DNA from: an uncultured beta proteobacterium
Lineage (GTDB): Bacteria > Pseudomonadota > Gammaproteobacteria > Burkholderiales > Burkholderiaceae_C
Assembly (NCBI GenBank): GCA_903864505.1
Contig: CAIPGC010000161.1
Location: 1-53,646 of the forward strand
Length of the DNA: 53,646 bases
Reading direction: 5' to 3'
Positions within the stretch are counted from its first letter, which is position 1. Every line of letters starts with the position of its first letter. Under the pieces are notes generated by a model that saw only the letters and a list, made by a program, of their open reading frames with translations, was not told the DNA's origin and did not search any database. The translations under genes and the position numbers were made by a program. Shown here piece by piece: positions 50,489-53,646 of this stretch.

Positions 50489-51220
50489 ATGCAGCAAGTT
50501 GAACCCCGACCCAACAAGATTTTGGTGGTTGACGACGATGCGCGCATCCGCGATTTGCTGCGGCGTTACCTGACGCAGGAAGGCTTTGAGGTGTTGCTGG
50601 CCGAGGACGGCAAGTCGCTCAATCGCATCATGCAGCGTGAAACGGCTGACCTGATTGTGCTGGACCTGATGATGCCCGGCGAAGACGGACTCTCCATCTG
50701 CCGGCGCCTGCGCTCGGCCAAAGAGAACATTCCCATCATCATGCTCACGGCCAAGGGCGAAGACATTGACCGCATCGTCGGACTCGAAGTGGGTGCCGAT
50801 GACTACCTGGGCAAGCCTTTCAACCCGCGCGAATTGTTGGCACGCATCAACGCGGTACTGCGTCGCCGACCTACGCAGGAAATGCCGGGGGCGCCCTCCG
50901 CCGACAACGAAGTGGCCCGGTTTGGCTCCTTCACGTTTGACATGGGCGCGCGCACCTTGCACAAGGGCGGTCAGGAACTCACGCTCACGACCGGCGAATT
51001 CGCCATGCTCAAGACCCTGGTGCGCCATCCGCGCACACCCCTGTCCAGAGAGAAGCTGGCCCAACTCGCCCGAGGACGCGAGTTCGAACCGTTTGACCGC
51101 AGCCTGGATGTACAAATCTCCCGCTTGCGCAAACTCATTGAGGTTGACCCAGCTTCGCCCCGGATGATTCAAACCGTCTGGGGAGTGGGCTACGTGTTTG
51201 TGCCCGACGAGGCGCAGTAA
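50489..51220 (+). CDS. ompR: two-component response regulator OmpR
   Basis: A 243-residue regulator. The receiver domain has DDD at 15-17, phospho-acceptor Asp 59 in IVLDLMMPGEDG, Thr in MLTAKG and Lys 109 in GKPFNPRELLARI. The winged-helix DNA-binding domain spans about 145-240, with GEFAMLKTLVRHPRTPLSREKLAQLARGREFEPFDRSLDVQISRLRKLIE, which carries the OmpR-specific pattern GREF. It regulates porin genes in response to osmolarity or acid. No clear ribosome site lies before ATG 50489. The kinase envZ follows. Confidence 0.95.
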   Translation: MQQVEPRPNKILVVDDDARIRDLLRRYLTQEGFEVLLAEDGKSLNRIMQRETADLIVLDLMMPGEDGLSICRRLRSAKENIPIIMLTAKGEDIDRIVGLEVGADDYLGKPFNPRELLARINAVLRRRPTQEMPGAPSADNEVARFGSFTFDMGARTLHKGGQELTLTTGEFAMLKTLVRHPRTPLSREKLAQLARGREFEPFDRSLDVQISRLRKLIEVDPASPRMIQTVWGVGYVFVPDEAQ

Positions 51221-51287
51221 CACGGAAGCCTGCGCGTTGTCTGCTACCCAGTTCCACGACTTTGACGGCAGCGTACCCGCGCCGTTG

Positions 51288-52646
51288 ATGGAATCCGATG
51301 AGATCACGCAACCGCATCGGCGTTTTGCCCTGAGTCTGTTTTGGCGCACGTTCTTTCTGCTCACGCTGTTGCTGCTGGGAAGCCTGCTGGGCTGGCTCCA
51401 GACCCTTAGCGCCATTGAGTCCGAAGGAAGGGCAATGGAAACCGCACAAGAGGTGGCATCCCAGGTCAACCTCAGCCGCGCCGCCCTGCTGAGTTCGGAT
51501 CCGATCGCGCGGGTATCGCTCATGAAGAGCATGCAACAGGACGGTGGCCTGCGCATCGTCGCCCGTGAGCCTACCGACCGGTTCACGCCCCTGGAAGCGG
51601 ACGAGACCGGAATCAAGGTGTTGCTGGAGCTGCAGCGCCGGCTCGGGGCCGGCACCATGGTGGCCAAAGCGGTGAACGGACAACCTGGCATGTGGATCGG
51701 CTTTACCATCGAAGCGGACCACTACTGGCTGATGGCGGACCAGGAGACCATCATTCCCCCCGGCGGAAAGACATGGCTGATCTGGTTGAGCGTTGCCGCC
51801 GCACTGTCCCTGTCCGGCGCAGTGGTGATTGCGCGTCTGATCAACCGCCCTTTGAAAGAGTTGTCGTTTGCAGCCAGCCGGGTGCGTGAGGGTCGGTTCG
51901 AGGCCAGTCGGCTCGATGAGAGCGTGCCCACCAGCGAAATCCGCGATGTCAACATCGGGTTCAACCGGATGGCGCAGAAATTGGCCAAGGTGGAGCAGGA
52001 CCGGGCCGTCATGCTGGCGGGCATTTCGCATGACCTGCGCACGCCGCTGGCGCGCCTGCGGCTGGAAACAGAGATGAGCGTGATCGACATCGATGCACGT
52101 GCCCATATGGTGGCAGACATTGCCCAGCTCGATGCCATCATCGACAAGTTTTTGGACTACGCGCGCCCCACCAGGGGACCGCTGGGAACGGTGGTGCTTG
52201 CCGACGTCATGGTGGCATGCGCCTACGCGTTCCAGGACAAGCCGGATGTGCAGCTGAAATGGCACCTCGAACCCAACTTGCTGGTGCGTGCCGACGAGGT
52301 GGAATTGGGCCGCATTATTTCCAACCTGATGGAGAACGCCCGACGCTATGGCAAATCGGTCGACACTGGCGTTGCCATTATCGAGATCGCCGCCGTAAGC
52401 CGCGACAACTGGGTACTGGTAAAAATCCGCGACCATGGGCTGGGTGTTGCACCCGACCAGTTGATCAACCTGACGCAGCCGTTTTACCGGGGCGAGGCGG
52501 CGCGCACCGCCGCCAATGGGGCCGGCCTGGGCCTGGCCATTGTGGACAAGACGGTACGCCGCATGGGTGGCGCATTTGCCATCACCAACGCTACTTCCGG
52601 GGGGCTCTCGGCCAACATCCGGCTGCAGCGCGGCACCCGGGTGTGA
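51288..52646 (+). CDS. envZ: osmosensor histidine kinase EnvZ
   Basis: About 452 residues. The first membrane helix is FWRTFFLLTLLLLGSLLGWL, followed by a periplasmic domain of about 120 residues, and the second helix WLIWLSVAAALSLSGAVVIA. The HAMP linker INRPLKELSFAASRVREGRFE precedes the H-box ISHDLRTPLARLRLETEM and the ATPase motifs NLMENARRYG, DHGLGV and GAGLGLAIV. It phosphorylates and dephosphorylates OmpR. The frame is open back to 51198 inside ompR; ATG 51288 lies shortly before helix one. TTG 51237 with GGAAG upstream is a real alternative. Confidence 0.93.
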   Translation: MESDEITQPHRRFALSLFWRTFFLLTLLLLGSLLGWLQTLSAIESEGRAMETAQEVASQVNLSRAALLSSDPIARVSLMKSMQQDGGLRIVAREPTDRFTPLEADETGIKVLLELQRRLGAGTMVAKAVNGQPGMWIGFTIEADHYWLMADQETIIPPGGKTWLIWLSVAAALSLSGAVVIARLINRPLKELSFAASRVREGRFEASRLDESVPTSEIRDVNIGFNRMAQKLAKVEQDRAVMLAGISHDLRTPLARLRLETEMSVIDIDARAHMVADIAQLDAIIDKFLDYARPTRGPLGTVVLADVMVACAYAFQDKPDVQLKWHLEPNLLVRADEVELGRIISNLMENARRYGKSVDTGVAIIEIAAVSRDNWVLVKIRDHGLGVAPDQLINLTQPFYRGEAARTAANGAGLGLAIVDKTVRRMGGAFAITNATSGGLSANIRLQRGTRV

Positions 52647-52650
52647 GCAA

Positions 52651-53133
52651 TCAGCGCAGCAACACGACCGCCCGCGCCTCCATCGCCTGACCGGCACCGA
52701 CCGGGCCCAACTTTTCGGCCGTCTTGGCCTTCACGTTTACCTGGTCAAGGTTCAACCCCAGCACCTGCGCGATTCGCGCACGCATGGCGCCAATGTGCGG
52801 CGACAGCCTGGGCGCCTGCGCAACCACGGTGCTGTCGACATTGCCAATCTCAAAGCCGGCAGCACGCACGCGGCGCGCCGCCTCCTGCAGCAGTGCACAC
52901 GAGTCGGCATCTCTGAACTGCGCATCGGTGTCCGGAAAGTGCGACCCGATGTCGCCCATTGCGGCCGCACCCAGCAGCGCATCGGTAATGGCGTGCAGCA
53001 GCGCATCTGCGTCGGAATGCCCGAGCAAGCCCTTTTCGTGGGGAATCTCCACTCCGCCCAGAATCAGCTTTCGCCCCTCCACCAGTGGATGAATATCCCA
53101 ACCCTCGCCGATCCGAAAATTCATGGTTTCCAT
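52651..53133 (-). CDS. ispF: 2-C-methyl-D-erythritol 2,4-cyclodiphosphate synthase
   Basis: A 160-residue trimeric enzyme of the MEP isoprenoid pathway. Metal ligands are in [15 protein letters not shown] (Asp and His) and [21 protein letters not shown] (His). The other blocks are [40 protein letters not shown] and [30 protein letters not shown] 53133 or 53124 are both possible starts. It follows ispD by 16 bases, the common order. It converges on envZ, whose stop lies four bases away. Confidence 0.96.
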   Translation of the reverse strand: METMNFRIGEGWDIHPLVEGRKLILGGVEIPHEKGLLGHSDADALLHAITDALLGAAAMGDIGSHFPDTDAQFRDADSCALLQEAARRVRAAGFEIGNVDSTVVAQAPRLSPHIGAMRARIAQVLGLNLDQVNVKAKTAEKLGPVGAGQAMEARAVVLLR

Positions 53134-53149
53134 GCACACTTTCAAAAAG

Positions 53150-53646
53150 TCAGTTTGCGGTCGCACGCGCCAGCAGCACCGCCTGCGCCAGGGCAAAATC
53201 CTGCGGATAGGTCACTTTGAAGTTTTGCGCACTGCCTTCGACCAGCAGCGGGGCCTTGCCGATGAACTCGATCGCACTGGATTCGTCCGTCACCGCTTCG
53301 CCTGCCTCCCGCAATGCCGTCATCAACTCAGCCAAGCGAAACATCTGCGGTGTTTGCGCCAGCCATTTGTCGCCACGCTCCACCGTCTCGGCCACACGTC
53401 CGCCTGCATCGCGCTTGAGGGTGTCGGGCAAGGGCAGCGCCAGCAACCCGCCCACCGAATCCGCCAGGCACGCGTCAATCAGTGTGTCAATCTGCTGTGG
53501 CGTGATGAGGCAGCGCGCTGCATCGTGCACCAGCACCCAGTCGTGCGGCCCGGCACCGCGCTCGAGCAGCGCCTGCAAGCCATTAAAAACGCTCGCAGCC
53601 CTTGTGGCACCGCCGCAGGCAGCTACCAAACACGTAGCGCCTTGTG
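53150..53646 (-). CDS. ispD: 2-C-methyl-D-erythritol 4-phosphate cytidylyltransferase, partial
   Basis: The last 165 or so residues of IspD, which couples MEP with CTP; the N-terminus lies beyond the window end. Visible blocks: [17 protein letters not shown] (R-x-x-S-V-x-x-G-L), [42 protein letters not shown] and [38 protein letters not shown]. The frame is open to the last base. A repeat copy at 53613-53638 encodes the ATCLVAACG stretch just before the R-x-x-S-V block. Confidence 0.95.
   Translation of the reverse strand, partial: QGATCLVAACGGATRAASVFNGLQALLERGAGPHDWVLVHDAARCLITPQQIDTLIDACLADSVGGLLALPLPDTLKRDAGGRVAETVERGDKWLAQTPQMFRLAELMTALREAGEAVTDESSAIEFIGKAPLLVEGSAQNFKVTYPQDFALAQAVLLARATAN
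53613..53638 (+). repeat. dispersed repeat copy F (inside ispD)
   Basis: Fits CCGC-N5-GCTA-N9-TAGC. Nearly identical to copy E over GGCAGCTACCAA and ACGTAGC. Translated on the minus strand within ATCLVAACG. Confidence 0.65.

Overview
The window looks like chromosome from a betaproteobacterium of the Comamonadaceae (Rhodoferax/Polaromonas/Acidovorax-like). This is judged from protein sequences and gene orders: purD-hemF-nadD-rsfS-rlmH-maf-rng, tolB-pal-cpoB, ompR-envZ next to ispF-ispD, and ccoG with a high-potential iron-sulfur protein. No rRNA, CRISPR array, insertion sequence or integrase was found. The only tRNA is tRNA-Lys(UUU).

Layout. (1) 1-2.9 kb: a PAS-GGDEF-EAL cyclic-di-GMP protein whose frame is cut from its upstream part by an in-frame TAA. 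(2) 2.9-12.8 kb: an accessory stretch of small genes ending at tRNA-Lys. It holds five GNAT acetyltransferases (one lacking its acetyl-CoA loop), a nitroreductase, a CDGSH protein, small membrane and exported proteins, an orphan short flagellin, a flavin reductase, a decayed membrane-protein gene, and a gene-free stretch with two intrinsic terminators and a possible small RNA. (3) 12.9-16.4 kb, minus strand: tcdA and tolB-pal-cpoB, with tolQRA absent from this location. (4) 16.4-23.2 kb: envelope polysaccharide genes (two GT2 enzymes, an O-antigen-ligase-like protein, an MsbA-like exporter, a GT4 enzyme and a NodB-type deacetylase). (5) 23.2-30.0 kb, minus strand: a packed housekeeping run (rng, maf, rlmH, rsfS, nadD, hemF, purD, yebC). 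(6) 30.1-38.2 kb: a HerA-like ATPase, then signalling genes on the minus strand (a 7TM hybrid histidine kinase overlapping a REC-PAS-kinase, then a chemoreceptor). (7) 38.4-43.7 kb: upp, ccoG, a HiPIP with a well-placed FNR-type promoter, a SlyD-type isomerase and TRAP transporter membrane subunits. (8) 43.7-53.6 kb: relA with an overlapping hydrolase, 3-hydroxybutyrate dehydrogenase, a kinase-HDOD-GAF fusion, ompR-envZ, ispF and partial ispD.

The observations most worth following are: a family of six short repeats sharing the fixed pattern GCGC-N5-GCTA-N9-TAGC, four of them inside coding sequences and one inside partial ispD; a 25-bp near-perfect inverted repeat between bdhA and the kinase gene; the in-frame stop in the first gene; the internally deleted GNAT; the putative small RNA near 11.7 kb; and the FNR site exactly 41.5 bp upstream of the inferred HiPIP transcription start. 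No single undescribed multi-gene system could be demonstrated. All functional assignments rest on reading the sequence and on remembered protein families; no database search was run.
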